From Haematococcus lacustris (taxonomy: Eukaryota > Chlorophyta > Chlorophyceae > Chlamydomonadales > Haematococcaceae), in contig JASKMD010000021.1 in the NCBI GenBank assembly GCA_030144725.1, positions 62,001 to 126,000 of the forward strand: DNA of 64,000 nt, written 5' to 3'. Below, piece by piece: positions 19,725 to 31,723 of this stretch (positions are counted from its first letter, which is position 1; every line of letters starts with the position of its first letter). A model generated the notes under the pieces. That model was not told the DNA's origin and ran no database searches. It worked only from the letters and a program-made list of their open reading frames with translations. The position numbers were made by a program, and so were the translations under genes.

Positions 19725-22700
19725 ATGCTGCTGCTGCTCGCTGTACTGGGAGCTGTGGCTAGCCTGGTGTCAGCCCAGCCTCCTGCTCCCGACATCAGGG
19801 CAATTGTGCCGACTGACGCAACCTGCCCTTTCTCTACTTTGCTCCCCGCCGGTCGGAGGCCAGCAGCCAGATGGTGCCGCGTTGCGGAAGGAGGGGTGGG
19901 TGTGTCTGGCATTGCGCTAGTTGTGGTTGCGGAAGTAGGCTGGCATGGTCACGTCGCATATGCTTCCTCGTTCGCGGCATGTTTAAATGACGCAGGACAA
20001 CACAGCTGTGACCGCCAGCTTAGGAGGGACACCAGTGCAAGCCTGGGGCACTCGATTTCGGGGTAACCCCAATGGTGGCCCAGATGCAAGCGGTGGCTCT
20101 TTCAGCTCCAGGAGGCTGCCGCTGACTCAAGGCGGACAGTGTGGCAATGGTGCAGCCTGCCCATCCACAGCAAACAGCCTACCGCTCAATTTCACCTCAG
20201 CCTGCGGGGTGGATGGCGCACAAGTGAACATGTCATCCTCGGCGGCCAGCCCGGTGTGCACATCTAACAGCCTGGCAGCTGGACCACCCAACCCCACAGC
20301 CTGCACAGTGAGTTGCAAACCCAGCTACAATTGCAACCATGCACCGCGCCTGTAACACCAAGCCAGTGGTGCTGGGTATGCATGCCTGATGCCTGATACA
20401 TGCCCGCATCATCCTTCTCATCTGAGCTACAGCCAACTGCCTCTCTGCCCTGCCCTGCCCTGCCCTGCCCTGCCCTGTGCCCTTTGCCAGCCTGCGGACA
20501 ACTGGGGCTCCCTGGGGAGTCAGTGCCTTATCCCCGGCGCAGCCTTCCCCAACTTGCCCTGGACAGCGCCACTCAGCATGGCATGTGACAATAGGGTCAT
20601 CACGCTCGACCTGGTGGACCTCAGCTCTGAGATCCAAGGCGCCCCAGGCGTGGGCTCCTATGCTTGGAACAAGGTGCGCCGCAACACAGGCCCCCAGCCC
20701 CAGCCCATGCAAGCAGTGGCACACCTGCTGCTGCGCTCTGAGCGCCTGCATGGCTCAGCCAGTCCTGGGTTAGCTTTCGTTAGCTTTGTCAAGCGCCATG
20801 CCTCGTGGCGGCTTAGGCAGCTGTGAATGTGTGGCAGCTACCAGACCACACGGAACATGAGTTTCAGAACTCTGTGGCCTTCAATCAAACAAATGCAGCA
20901 AGACAGTGCTCTTTGCATTGGTCGGGCCTTCTCCCCTTGTCACAGGGCCAGTGTCACAGGGCAGACGCACTGCATGACTTGGCTGCCCAGCTTGCCATGC
21001 AAAAGATGACCCCATGGAGCTCATTCTGCATGCCGTGTTGTCCTGCACATCCTGTACAGGTCGGCATCATGTATATCTTCAAGGACTACAGTGACGTGCT
21101 GCACGTGACCGTTTCCCTGAACGCCACGTTCCGACCCAACAGAGGAGGCCCAGTAGACCCAGTCGCACCCGCCCTCAGCCCCAGCCACTTCTTTGTGGGT
21201 CAGTACATGCACGCCCAGCCTGCAGCAGGCTACACCGGTGTCGGCGTAGGCCCCACTGTGGGCGCGGTGTCCGTGTGGGACGCCTTCAACCTCACTCTCA
21301 TCTACAGCTCCTCCTTTGGCCCCTACACCAACCTGCTGCAACCGGACGTCTTCAGCGGCAGGGACTCGAGGTGGGTGCACCCAGCCTTGACCTGCTGCCC
21401 TGCACCGCACTGCACTTTGTTGCATTCTCACGGTGCGCTGGCTCAAGCTGCAATGCTGCCAGCTGGGGCCAACTGCTGAGCAAAGCGGTGAGAGGAAGTG
21501 GCCCACATGCTGGACACACTCAAGGCCACGCCACCGCCGTCACAAGGCGTAACAAGAACAAGGCGCATTAGCACCTTAGCCCTCAACCTAGAGCCTGCAT
21601 TGCAGTGGAACACTAAGTGTGGACCACTACAAAACGGTGTTTTTGTCTGTGTGGAGTTCCCATGCACATGGCATATACATGGCATACACATGGTCATAGC
21701 CGCCTACCACCTACACTATTGCCTGACCCCGGAGGGCTATGATGTAGAGGTGGCATGACAAACATGCACTAAGTGTAAGCTGACAACAGCTCAAGAGGGG
21801 GGGGCACACACTACTGTGCTGCAGCAGGCTGGGTTTTGGGTGGCTTGTCTCGCACCCGCTTGTACCCCAAGCCTGGGTACTCCTTGCCCTTGGCTGGCAG
21901 CTTCCCTTGCTCTGGCCAGTAGCACAGCTCAAGTGGGCGCCACATGCTCTCCCCAATGCGTTGCATGTTCAGCGCTGCATTGCAGTCCCTGTCCAGCCAC
22001 CTGCCTGGCTGTGGGGCTGGCTTGGCTTTGGCAGCCTTGCCTTGGGCCTTGCCCTTGGTGGGCTCAGCTGCCGGCTCAGCCTTGGTGCGTTTGCTGCGCT
22101 GTCACTCACTCTCACACCTCTGAAGGGCACCTCTAATGGGCACCTCCAAAGGGCACCTCCTAAAGTTCAAAGGGCACCTTCAAAGGGCTGCCTTAGGGCT
22201 GTCTGCCATGCCATGCCATGCCAGCCTGCACACCATCTTTGTGCAGGTGCACCCCCACCCCCCTGCCCCCCAGCAACAAGGCGCAACAGCATGGTAGAGA
22301 CGTGCGACGATTGTGCATAATCCGACCTACTTACCTGTCCTGCTTGCAGGCTGTGGTCATGCTTCACGTACTCCATTGACCTGAAGAACGTGTGCAACCC
22401 CTCGCTCACGGAATACCGGACGTTTGACGCGTCGAACCCCGGCTTCCGGCAGCCTTTGCCGCAGGGCCCTGGCTGCTACGCGAAGGGCCAGCCGACACAG
22501 CTGACTAAGTTATCCGGCGCGCCCTTCACCCGCGACCTGTCAAACATCACGAATGGCAACCCGTTGATCGCACAGATGCAGTTCACGGTCACCAAATTCT
22601 CCATGACGCCCGGCTGCTCCCCCAGGTGAAGCTGGGCAGCGACTCGATACTTGTAGCAACAGTGGCACCCTCCTCCCAGCGCTGCTCACAGCTCAGCATG

Positions 22701-25700
22701 TCACGCCAGCACCGCCTTGTATCTCACACCACCTGGGCGGCGTCTCACACCAGCACCGCCTTGGATCTCACACCATCTGGCTAGCCTCTCACACCACAGC
22801 AGCACCTTGTCAGCATCTGGCTAGGAAGTACCCAAGACCTCACCTCCTGCAGGCAACTCACTTTGAACAGAGTCCATGCAGCATACCAGACCCTCTTGTG
22901 TGTGTGTGCGTGTGCGTGCGCGTGTGGGTGTGTGTGCTCTCCATACGCAGCCTGTACGCCGCCAGTGCTGCCCCAAACCGCAACTCCTCCAACATTGCCA
23001 CCTCCAACATCGTCACCGGCATGTCGCAAGTCAGCGATGTCTGCGGCTGTGCCGACCTCAGCGTGTCGTCGCCCACCATCACCGCCCGCACCCTGCCGCA
23101 AGGCACCCGGCGCGACCCCTTCGCCTCGTCGCTGCCCGCCGGGGTCCCCAACAACTTCGACGTGAACGACAACCCGAGCAGCAACGGGCTGTGGCCAGCC
23201 TCCACCATCCCTGTGGGGCCTGTACTTAGCGGCCAGAGCGGCATCTACGGCTCGTCATCGCTCATGGACCTCATGGCTATGGGGCTGCCCCAGGGTTGCT
23301 CTGCCAGGGGTGCCAGCCGCCCCCCGTCCCCCCCACCCCCTCCTAACCCCCCTCCCTCCCCACCCCCCACACCACCCTCCCCTCCATCCCCAGTGCTCAG
23401 CCCTCCCCCTGCTGCCCCAGCCAGGAGCCCCCCACCCAGCCCTACCCCACTACCCAGCCCCCTACCCGCACCCCCCTCTCCCACCCCTTCACCTCCACCC
23501 CCTGCCCCGCCCCTGGCGCCCCCGGGCATCCCACCACCTGCCCCCCCACCCCCCCCTCCCTCCTCCAGCACCTACTCCGCTTGGTACTTCAAGGCTTCTG
23601 GCTCTCAGATGAACGAGCTGCAGTGCCTGGGCCTCGACCTGTACCTGTCCTTCTTCCTGGACGGCACGCAGCTGCCCTACGACTACTGCACCCTGTACAG
23701 CAACTCGGACCCTGTCACCGGCGCCCTGCGCTACTCCATCCTGGTCAAGGCCATTGCGTTCAGCAACCCCACGCAGCGCGACCTCATGTTCACCCTGTTT
23801 GCGCAGACCATGCCAGGCAACGAGCCAATCACCCCCGTGTATCAGGAAAGCAATGGTGAGTGATGGAGAGGGCAGAAGGGAGAAGAAAGAGGGGGGAGGG
23901 GAGGGGAGGGGAGGGGAGGGGGAGGGGCAGTGTGACAGGCAGAGCTGTGAGGGTACTGGTATAGGTGGTTATACCACTGGGCCGAGCTGAAGGACTGCGG
24001 CCGCCATGGCCCTGGCCTGATGTTGTGTCCAGCTGCCTTTCTGCCTGGCCACACATCACCTCGTAACCGCTGCCCGACCTCGCAGTATGGAACGGCCTAA
24101 TCCGGGCGATGGGCATTGACGTGTCCGGCCCCTCCCCTGTTTGCGACCTGGTGGCGCTGTACTTCCAAGGCGACCCCCAGAGCAACGTCCCCTCCGCTTC
24201 CGCCTACGGCACCAACTTCACCGCGCTCACTCCGGACTACTGGAACAGCGTGTGGTTCTCGGTTGCGTACTCGGGCTTTCCGACCGAAACGCCCTTTCCC
24301 GCGCAGCTGGCGCTGAGCCTGTTGGACGGCATGCAGCCCGTGTTCCCTGACTGGGAACAGCCAGACAGCCTGTTTTCACGCGGCTTTCTCAGCCCTGGGA
24401 ACCTCCCCCCCTTGCTAGTCCTGCAAGGCGTGGATGCTCCCTCAGCCTGCCCTCCTCCTCCCCCAGCCCCGCCCTCCCCCCCCTCGCCCCCCCCCCTACC
24501 CCCTCCTCCCTCCCCTTTCCCCGCCCCCCCTCCCCCCCCCGCCCCCCCGAGCCCCATGCCGCCCCCCTCCCCACCGCCGCCCCCCAGCCCCCCCCCACCA
24601 CCCTGCCCCGTCATCATCACCGTCACCCGCGTGACCAGTGCTGGGCAGGCGCCCATCCAGGACCCCTCGACCGCTGCCAGCAGCCTTGTGCGTGACCTCA
24701 CCACCCTCTACAACATGGGCAACCTAGCGAGCCGCGGCTACCTCCCCGCCCCCGGCGCCACCTTCATCGCCGCCAACACCTCCTCCTCCGACGTCATCTC
24801 CGCTAGCCTCAGCCTGGCAAACGCCGCACAGCTCAGTGGCTGGTATGCCTACGTGCTGGCTCAGACCACCAGGATCGGCTACCTGGGCTTCACTCGCATC
24901 CCTGCCCTGGGCTGCGCAGACACCATCCGCTTCGAGGATGGCTGTGCCAGCAACCGCAGCCTCACCTTCACCGGCACCCCCTCCCCTGGCAGCATCGTCA
25001 ACAGCCTATTCAGACCTTGCCCCCCTCCCCCTCCTCGCCCCCCCCTCCCTCCATCCCCTCCTTCCCCTTTCCCCCCCTCTCCCCCCTCCCCTCTCCCCCC
25101 ACCTTCTCCCAGCCCCCCACCCTCCCCATCCCCACCAACACCCCCCAGCCCCGCCCCCAGCCCTGCCCCCCCGCCCAGCCCCCCCCCAGCCGGCACCTTC
25201 TCCATCCAGGTCGACCTGGACCCCACACAGTTCAGCCCAGCCAACATCACGCAGGTGCTGTCCCTCCCCCTGCTCAGCCGCCAGGTCTTCCAGCTCTTCA
25301 CCCTGTTCGCCCTGGAATCCCAGGTGCAGGGCCCCGCCGGCAGCAGCCCCGGCAGCGTGTTCACCTCCTCCTTCACGTCCGCCGACCCCACCGTGTTTGG
25401 CACCCGCACCTGGACCAGCACCAGCACCCAGGCAGGCGCCACCACCCTCATGGCCACCCTGGACTTCATGGTCAACTTCCTGGTCTCAACTGCCGCCATC
25501 CCCTGCGGCTCTACCCTCACGGCAACCGGCACCGCGGGGGTCGACCTCCCTCGCGTGTACACCTGCAGCCAGCTCATCACCAGCCTGTGCTGCCCACCCC
25601 CACCAGCCCCACCAGCCCCACCAGCCCCACCAGCCCCACCAGCCACCCGCCCCAGCAGCCAGGCCGTGGGGGGCAGGCACCGGCGCCTGGGTGAGCTGGA

Positions 25701-25710
25701 CCTGCAGTGA
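19725..25710 (+). CDS. Large hydroxyproline-rich (HRGP/pherophorin-like) extracellular protein (copy 1)
   Basis: Seven predicted exons: 19725-19895, 19996-20307, 20491-20673, 20838-21370, 22350-22625, 22951-23855, 24086-25710. They join in frame to about 1,334 aa. Exon 4 may contain an unrecognised intron (about 20884-21059), because the middle of its translation looks unlike coding sequence. The start MLLLLAVLGAVASLVSAQ is a signal peptide. Globular, Cys-containing stretches alternate with three long [10 protein letters not shown] segments (about residues 615-700, 915-968 and 1104-1162) and a PAP tail near the C-terminus. This architecture is typical of volvocalean wall and matrix glycoproteins; I could not match the globular domains to pherophorin with confidence. 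Intron 4 contains an inverted Fanzor remnant. Confidence 0.75.
21570..21810 (-). ncRNA. 3' end of the Fanzor-type element (minus copy), in HRGP intron 4
   Basis: Inverted copy of 18646-18886, with terminus AAGGTGCT read on the minus strand at 21577-21570. Candidate omega-RNA scaffold region by analogy only. Confidence 0.4.
21811..22100 (-). pseudogene. Fanzor/TnpB-type nuclease, C-terminal remnant (minus), in HRGP intron 4
   Basis: Reading on the minus strand gives RSKRTKAEPAAEPTKGKAQG, then GRWLDRDCNAALNMQRIGES, then KRVRDKPPKTQPAAAQ and a stop (21811-21813). The RuvC-III motif DRDxNAAxN is intact and this copy keeps one open frame, unlike its plus-strand twin. Homology stops abruptly at about 22100, so it is a 5'-truncated copy. 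It lies wholly within an intron of the HRGP gene, on the opposite strand. Confidence 0.75.
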
Positions 25711-26509
25711 GGGCGCAGTGCACCCTGGCAGCCGGGCAGCCTTGCTCAGCTTGATGAGCTCCCTGGTGCCGGGCGGCAGGGCAGAGGTCCGCAGCCGCAG
25801 CCGCAGCCTGAGGGTCGTGGCAGGGCGATAGGCCTGTGCTCTGCTTTTGTCGACCTTGTTGGCTCCTCAGAAGGTTCAATCATGATCACGATGATGATGG
25901 TGATGGTGATGATAATGGCCCACAAAGCTTCGGCCGCCAGCTGTTCCGCTGGCATGGCTGCCCTACCCCTCGAAGGGTGCGGGGCACTGGAGCCTGCAGT
26001 GCTACACCTGCAGTGTCAAGGTTCAGGCCGGGTCGCCTGTTCCTATGCCCGCCACGTTGCTGACGGGCAAGGCTGGGCAGCCATAGCAAGCTGCCATGTA
26101 CAAGAATGCAATCCCCCCATTATCATCACCCTCATCACCCTCATCTTCATCATCATCGTCGTCGTCTGGGGCTGCGCTCATCCCGTGTCTGGGGTGCGTG
26201 CTTAGCGCAACAGCCTGGGTTGGGGGCACAAGTTGACCGCTAAGGGCCTAAGGTTCTGTGGATGGCTGTGGCAGCCTGTGTGGTGATGTGATGGCCTGCA
26301 ACATGGCGCTGTGCTGACATAGAACCCAACTAAGGGAGGGGGGGTGGGTGCACCGACAACTCAGGTGGAGGTGGAGGCAACAGCAATGTGTGATGACTAA
26401 GCCCAACAATGTACATAGTCAAGGAGGGTGGCTCCACCCACCGCGCCTGCTGCAGTGTGCTACATGCACTCGGAGTCTGATGCGAAGAAGCCGGCACCCC
26501 TGGTGGGGT
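25711..26509 (+). other. 3' flank/UTR of the HRGP gene up to the gap
   Basis: No gene seen. It contains GATGAT/GGTGAT and TCATCATCGTCGTC triplet runs, and the assembly gap follows. Confidence 0.4.
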
Positions 26510-27009
26510 NNNNNNNNNNNNNNNNNNNNNNNNNNNNNNNNNNNNNNNNNNNNNNNNNNNNNNNNNNNNNNNNNNNNNNNNNNNNNNNNNNNNNNNNNNN
26601 NNNNNNNNNNNNNNNNNNNNNNNNNNNNNNNNNNNNNNNNNNNNNNNNNNNNNNNNNNNNNNNNNNNNNNNNNNNNNNNNNNNNNNNNNNNNNNNNNNNN
26701 NNNNNNNNNNNNNNNNNNNNNNNNNNNNNNNNNNNNNNNNNNNNNNNNNNNNNNNNNNNNNNNNNNNNNNNNNNNNNNNNNNNNNNNNNNNNNNNNNNNN
26801 NNNNNNNNNNNNNNNNNNNNNNNNNNNNNNNNNNNNNNNNNNNNNNNNNNNNNNNNNNNNNNNNNNNNNNNNNNNNNNNNNNNNNNNNNNNNNNNNNNNN
26901 NNNNNNNNNNNNNNNNNNNNNNNNNNNNNNNNNNNNNNNNNNNNNNNNNNNNNNNNNNNNNNNNNNNNNNNNNNNNNNNNNNNNNNNNNNNNNNNNNNNN
27001 NNNNNNNNN
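26510..27009. other. Assembly gap, 500 N
   Basis: Exactly 500 unknown bases, a usual placeholder for a scaffold gap of unknown size. Because its two flanks are copies of one sequence, the true gap is probably negative (an overlap). Confidence 0.98.
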
Positions 27010-27074
27010 GAGATTACCCACAGCCCAACATGTTGTTCCTTGTTGAATGAGTTTTGTTGGCCTGATACAATGTG

Positions 27075-27730
27075 AGCATGGTGAGGACCTCCTCCTCCTC
27101 CTCCTCCACAGCACACACGCAAATTAGTGCACAACTATCGATTTTGAGGGGGTGTTTTTTTTACACGGTTCGCCTCGGAATGAGACTATTGGCCCATGCC
27201 CACCAACATCGTGAAAAATCTCGTAGTAATCAGCGAAATTCGTGAATAATATAAATAATATTTAGTTACCCTCTTTTAAAGCTACTCCTTATAGTGCAGT
27301 ACTGCACCATATCTAATGCTGCAACAATGCACCAAACCTCATCGTAAATAACTGCACCATATACCGTCTAGTAGTTTTGTGATGTAATAAAGTAGTTATG
27401 TTGGTAATTCATTGGTATTCTACTGGTTTGGAAACTGTTGTTCCTTTAAATTACATTGGTTCTCATGGTGTAGTACTGCACCTGTCACTAGTGCACTACT
27501 ACAATGCACCCAATTGTGCTACACTGCACCACACCGAGTGGTACAACACATCACCTAAGCGATATCTCACCAACCATGCATATTTATGAATTTTCGTTCA
27601 AACCCCAATCTTACAACCACGTCATATGGCTATGTGCAAAATCTCAAGCCGCGATTCTGAAAAATGCTGTTACTAATTTGCCTGAGTGAGTGATGCAGCA
27701 GCAGCCTGAATGGGTATGTGCGCCATTTGT
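27075..27730. repeat. AT-rich insertion (copy 2)
   Basis: Same sequence as 7653-8308. The 65 bases before it (27010-27074) are the tail of the last 329-bp tandem unit. Confidence 0.45.
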
Positions 27731-27871
27731 CTCGCTCCGCTACGCCGCACTATAAGTTGTCTCCGCTGATGACTCCGCTGAGGTCTCAGCTGAGGTCTAA
27801 CCAGCAGCTAAGGACGCGTCAGCAAATGCAACGGCTGTCAAAGGACCGCGCACAGTGTGACAGCGGACACT

Positions 27872-28325
27872 ATGAAAAGGCTCCGTTTGCCACAGATTGC
27901 CATCTTATTTGGAGCAGGCGTGGCGGCCTGCTCTGATTACTGCTCGGGCCCCAAGCTGCAACCGCGGGTTAAGGTAAGCACCGTCTCAAAGCAGCAGCCC
28001 CGCACTATAGCAGCTGATTACTATAGCAGCCCCGCAACCATTGCTTGTGCTTGTGTTCGCAGATCGACGCGCTAATTCGTGACCGCGCAGTAAACAATGG
28101 TACACGGCCCCGTAGAATGGCAAACGGCCAGGCCTCTCCGAAAGGTAAGCCCTGCTGCTTTAAGCAGCAACAAGCCCTTGTTGCCCCGCACTTCTTGTCC
28201 AACACGCCGTGCGCATTGTTGCCCCGCACATAGCCCAGCACACAGCCCCGCACATAGCCCCGCACACTAAGCATATGTCGTGGCCCTATGTGCTTGCAGG
28301 TATCGCCAAAAGCAGCAGCGATTGA
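27872..28325 (+). CDS. Small three-exon gene-like unit, 69 aa (copy 2)
   Basis: Identical to 8450-8903. Exons 27872-27973, 28063-28144 and 28300-28325. Probably the same locus counted twice. Confidence 0.4.
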
Positions 28326-28342
28326 TAAACCTGTAGCCACAA

Positions 28343-28689
28343 CACTCCTACAAATAAATCCCTGCGTCCGTCCCTGCGTGTTGACCGACCTTGTCCGATC
28401 GGGCTGAAATTTTGATAGATGGTAGTTTGCAGAATATAAAACATATTTTTCAGGAAAAATATTTTAAAAATATCAAAGGCGGCTGCGCTGTAGCCCTGTG
28501 GCTAGAGTGCAGGGATGAGTGCAGGGATAGGTTGCGGGCCACAGCGCAACAGCTGTTGATTTTTTCAAAATATTTTTCTTTGCAAAATATGTTTTATTTT
28601 TTGCAAACTACCCTCTATTAAAATTTCAGACCGATCGGACAAGGTTGGAAACACGCAGGGACGGACGCAGGGATTACGTTCTAGGAGTG
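28343..28689. mobile_element. MITE-like element (copy 2)
   Basis: Identical to 8921-9267, with long inverted termini CACTCCTA/TAGGAGTG. Confidence 0.8.
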
Positions 28690-28909
28690 AATGGAGCTTC
28701 CTAGTGGAGCGGTCCATCCCTACCCGAGCCCTGGAGCCATGGCGCACTCTAGGGCTCTTAGCTAGTTCACTGGTGTTTGCTAGTGCAACGGGCTGATATC
28801 CTTTTAAGCGTTAAGCTGTTAGTTTTGATGATGTGCCCAGTGGTCAGGGGGTTTGCCCCAGGAACGTGCCATCGACTTGGGGTTTGTGTTCATCAAGGGT
28901 GCGACCGAG

Positions 28910-30243
28910 TGTAACGGGACTCGGAGGTGCATTGGTTCTTACATTCTTGATATCTCCTGGTTCACTACTCGAGTCCCGAGGAAAGCCCATAATGTAACCT
29001 AAGTAGCTGACTAAACCCTATCCTCACTCTTATTCAAACACGGGGATCAGCCCTACTGATCCCCTACATTCTCCCCCACTACAAGAATGTCTGGCCCCCA
29101 GACATTGCCTACCCACAACTCAACCATGCAAACTGAAAGCAAAGGTTGGGGTGTGGTGTGAACACCTTTAACCATGAGGTTAGGACCTACATGTAGCCAA
29201 CACGGAATAGTACTGATGCATGGCACATGGCACACGCATGGGAGTGACAAGGAATGCACATAGGAAGTGCGGAGTGCACAAGGAAATCAGCCATGAGGTA
29301 AACACCTACATGCAGCTGGAAACGGATCACAAGGAGGTGAGGGGATGGCTAGGTCGGTGGCTAGGAGACACGTGTACAAGGAGCAGGACAGCCATGAGGT
29401 AAACACCTACATGCAACTGGAAACGGATCACAAGGAGGTGAGGGGATGGCTAGGTCGGTGGCTAGGAGACACGTGTACAAGGAGCAGGACAGCCATGAGG
29501 TAAACACCTACATGCAGCTGGCACAAGAGTATAGGCTCATGTTGCACATGTATGGAAACATGGCAAGGCATGGCAGGGAAGTTGCTGAAGAAACATGTGC
29601 ACAACGAACTAATCAGCCATGAGGGCAACACCTACATGCAGCTGATGCTGAGCTGTTGCAAAGCAGAAGGAAGAGGCAAGAAAATGACTAAGGCTTGCCT
29701 CAGCACTGAGCACTATGCAAGCTGTACTTGGGAAGTCTTCGAAGGCTCTCGAGCTTGGAAGGACATGGGGCGAGCGGTCAAGAGCGAGGAAGAGGAGCTC
29801 CAGCTCCGGAGGCAGTGAAATGCGAAAACTTGCGGCAGAATGGAGGGATTGCGGCGTAGGCTGGCTCCAGATGGCTGCTTGCTGAGACGGACGCCGCGGA
29901 AGGCAGAGGAGATGTGCAAGTCGACGAGCTTGCAGTACAAAAAGGTCTCGACGACGAGTAGTTAACTCCAGGCGTGTTGAGCAACACGGATACGTTGAGA
30001 AGCGTGCCAAGAAGCACGCTGGTTCTAGCTGGTTCTGGCGGAGGCGGCCGAAAAGCGGCTGCCTCCCGATTGAGTAGGCATCATTGTAACGGGACTCGGA
30101 GGTGCATTGGTTCTTACATTCTTGATATCTGCTGGTTCACTACTCGAGTCCCGAGGAAAGCCCATAATGTAACCTAAGTAGCTGACTAAACCCTATCCTC
30201 ACTCTTATTCAAACACGGGGATCAGCCCTACTGATCCCCTACA
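28910..30243 (-). mobile_element. TRIM-like LTR element (copy 2)
   Basis: Identical to 9488-10821. LTRs are 28910-29068 and 30085-30243, with target duplication CCGAG. The region 30335-31723 after it is intergenic, as in copy 1. Confidence 0.88.
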
Positions 30244-31723
30244 CCGAGGATGCTACAACATGCTTGTAGTAGCTGAGTGAGATTATCCACAGCCCGACAT
30301 GTTGTTCCTTGTTGAATAAGTTTTGTTGGTCTGAGCAGCGAGTAGTGACATGGGCATGCATGTTTTATGGGAGGGCGGCATGCCACACTCATCTGACCTC
30401 GTTCAGATTCCCCCTAGCTTCCCCCTCTGCTGGACTTTCTACAGGAGCTGCGGTGCTCCTGTGAGATGGGATGGCTGGTCGTGGTGAAACTCCTTTAGTT
30501 TCCCTTGAAGGCTATCTATCTCAGCAAGCAGCAAGGCATGACATGACAATACCTACACGTTTGCCTGAGACAGGACTGTCACCTACAATTGGCATGATAT
30601 GCCTCTCCTCCTTGCTGATGGGGTGATAGCCAGGACAGCTAGATGCAGCATCCATCCGCATGCCCCTGGTCAAGTGGTGCCACTGCTGCAAGTGCCTGAG
30701 GGTGCCTGAGGGAGACTGCAGACGATGCCTCCAGGATAGAGGCAGGGAAGGAGTCTGCACACATACATTCACACAGGCGCTGCCTTGGTGAGGCATGGGG
30801 CCAGGACCAGGTTTGAGTGAGAGGCACCATGTGCTCTGCAGCGACCCCCTGCGTTTGACCCCTTTAGTGCTGAAAGAAACAGGCCAGGAAGCAACAACGC
30901 AGTGTATACAAATGCGCATCATTAGGCGTGCTATCTAGCGCTCTCACCACCACCACAGCATGCCACGCCATGCCACCACATTGTACCACACCACAGCGGA
31001 TTTCCGAGCAAGGGTTCTTCTATAGCAAGACTCTCCGTGCGAGCCGACTCTTTCATGTCGCTAAGATCTGTAAGCTTGCCAAGGTTGAGGATTGCGGCAA
31101 GTCTAACAAGCCAGCAATGGCATTGGTGATGGCTGCCAAGGCTGATAGATAGGGAGCGACCGCCAGCCTAGAAGTCTAAAATTTTCTAGCCTAGAAATCT
31201 AGGTGTTCGAGCCATTTTTTCTAGGTTTTTTCTAGGTCCCTCTTGCCTAGAATTCTAGGCTTTTCTAGGAACCCGAGCCACCTAGAATTCTATGGGCGTA
31301 CCCTACTGATAGACATCCACCCCCGCCCCCCCTCCAGCCACCACAACGCAGTATCTTCCACGCATTAAGAGTATGCCAGCAGTACGGTAGTATGCCCAGC
31401 GAACTATACACACAAGCCTCCCCGGACGCGGGTAAACTTGCAGGGATTGCAATGGAATGAAAAAAAAACATACGGAAGAGGGGCTCAGCCTCGTTCAAAG
31501 GTGGCACCATCCTCAGCGAGGTGTCATCAGGCTGCGATGTTATTCGGCGGCCTCGGAGGATTGAGTTTGACCGACCCACCTCGGACGGGTGAGATAAGAA
31601 TGTGCGGACATACACCCCCTCATTCAAGCTGTGCAGACCCTGAAGTTGACCAGGACCTTGACACAACGATACCTGATCGTACAAGAACGCGCTTGTCAGC
31701 TGACAGCTAGCTGACAGAGGACA

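Larger units (their letters stand above)
7588..26509. repeat. Duplicated 18.9-kb block, copy 1 (ends at the N gap)
   Basis: Identical to 27010-45913 at a constant offset of 19,422. After one 18-bp indel in the HRGP tail the offset becomes 19,404. This copy ends exactly where the 500 N begin, and the other copy starts exactly where they end. That is the signature of two overlapping contigs placed end to end rather than a biological duplication. Confidence 0.95.

Noticed and set aside
22863..22950. GTGTGTGCGTGTGCG run as a coding N-terminus of an HRGP exon
   Set aside because: It is the pyrimidine-poor end of intron 5; the acceptor at 22949-22950 gives correct phase with exon 5.
23245..25879. 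Gly-rich minus-strand and His/Pro-rich shifted frames over the HRGP gene
   Set aside because: They mirror the C-rich proline codons of the real plus-strand gene and show no independent start, domain or splice logic.
26348..27134. Frames running through the N gap
   Set aside because: Built from unknown bases; no evidence of coding.
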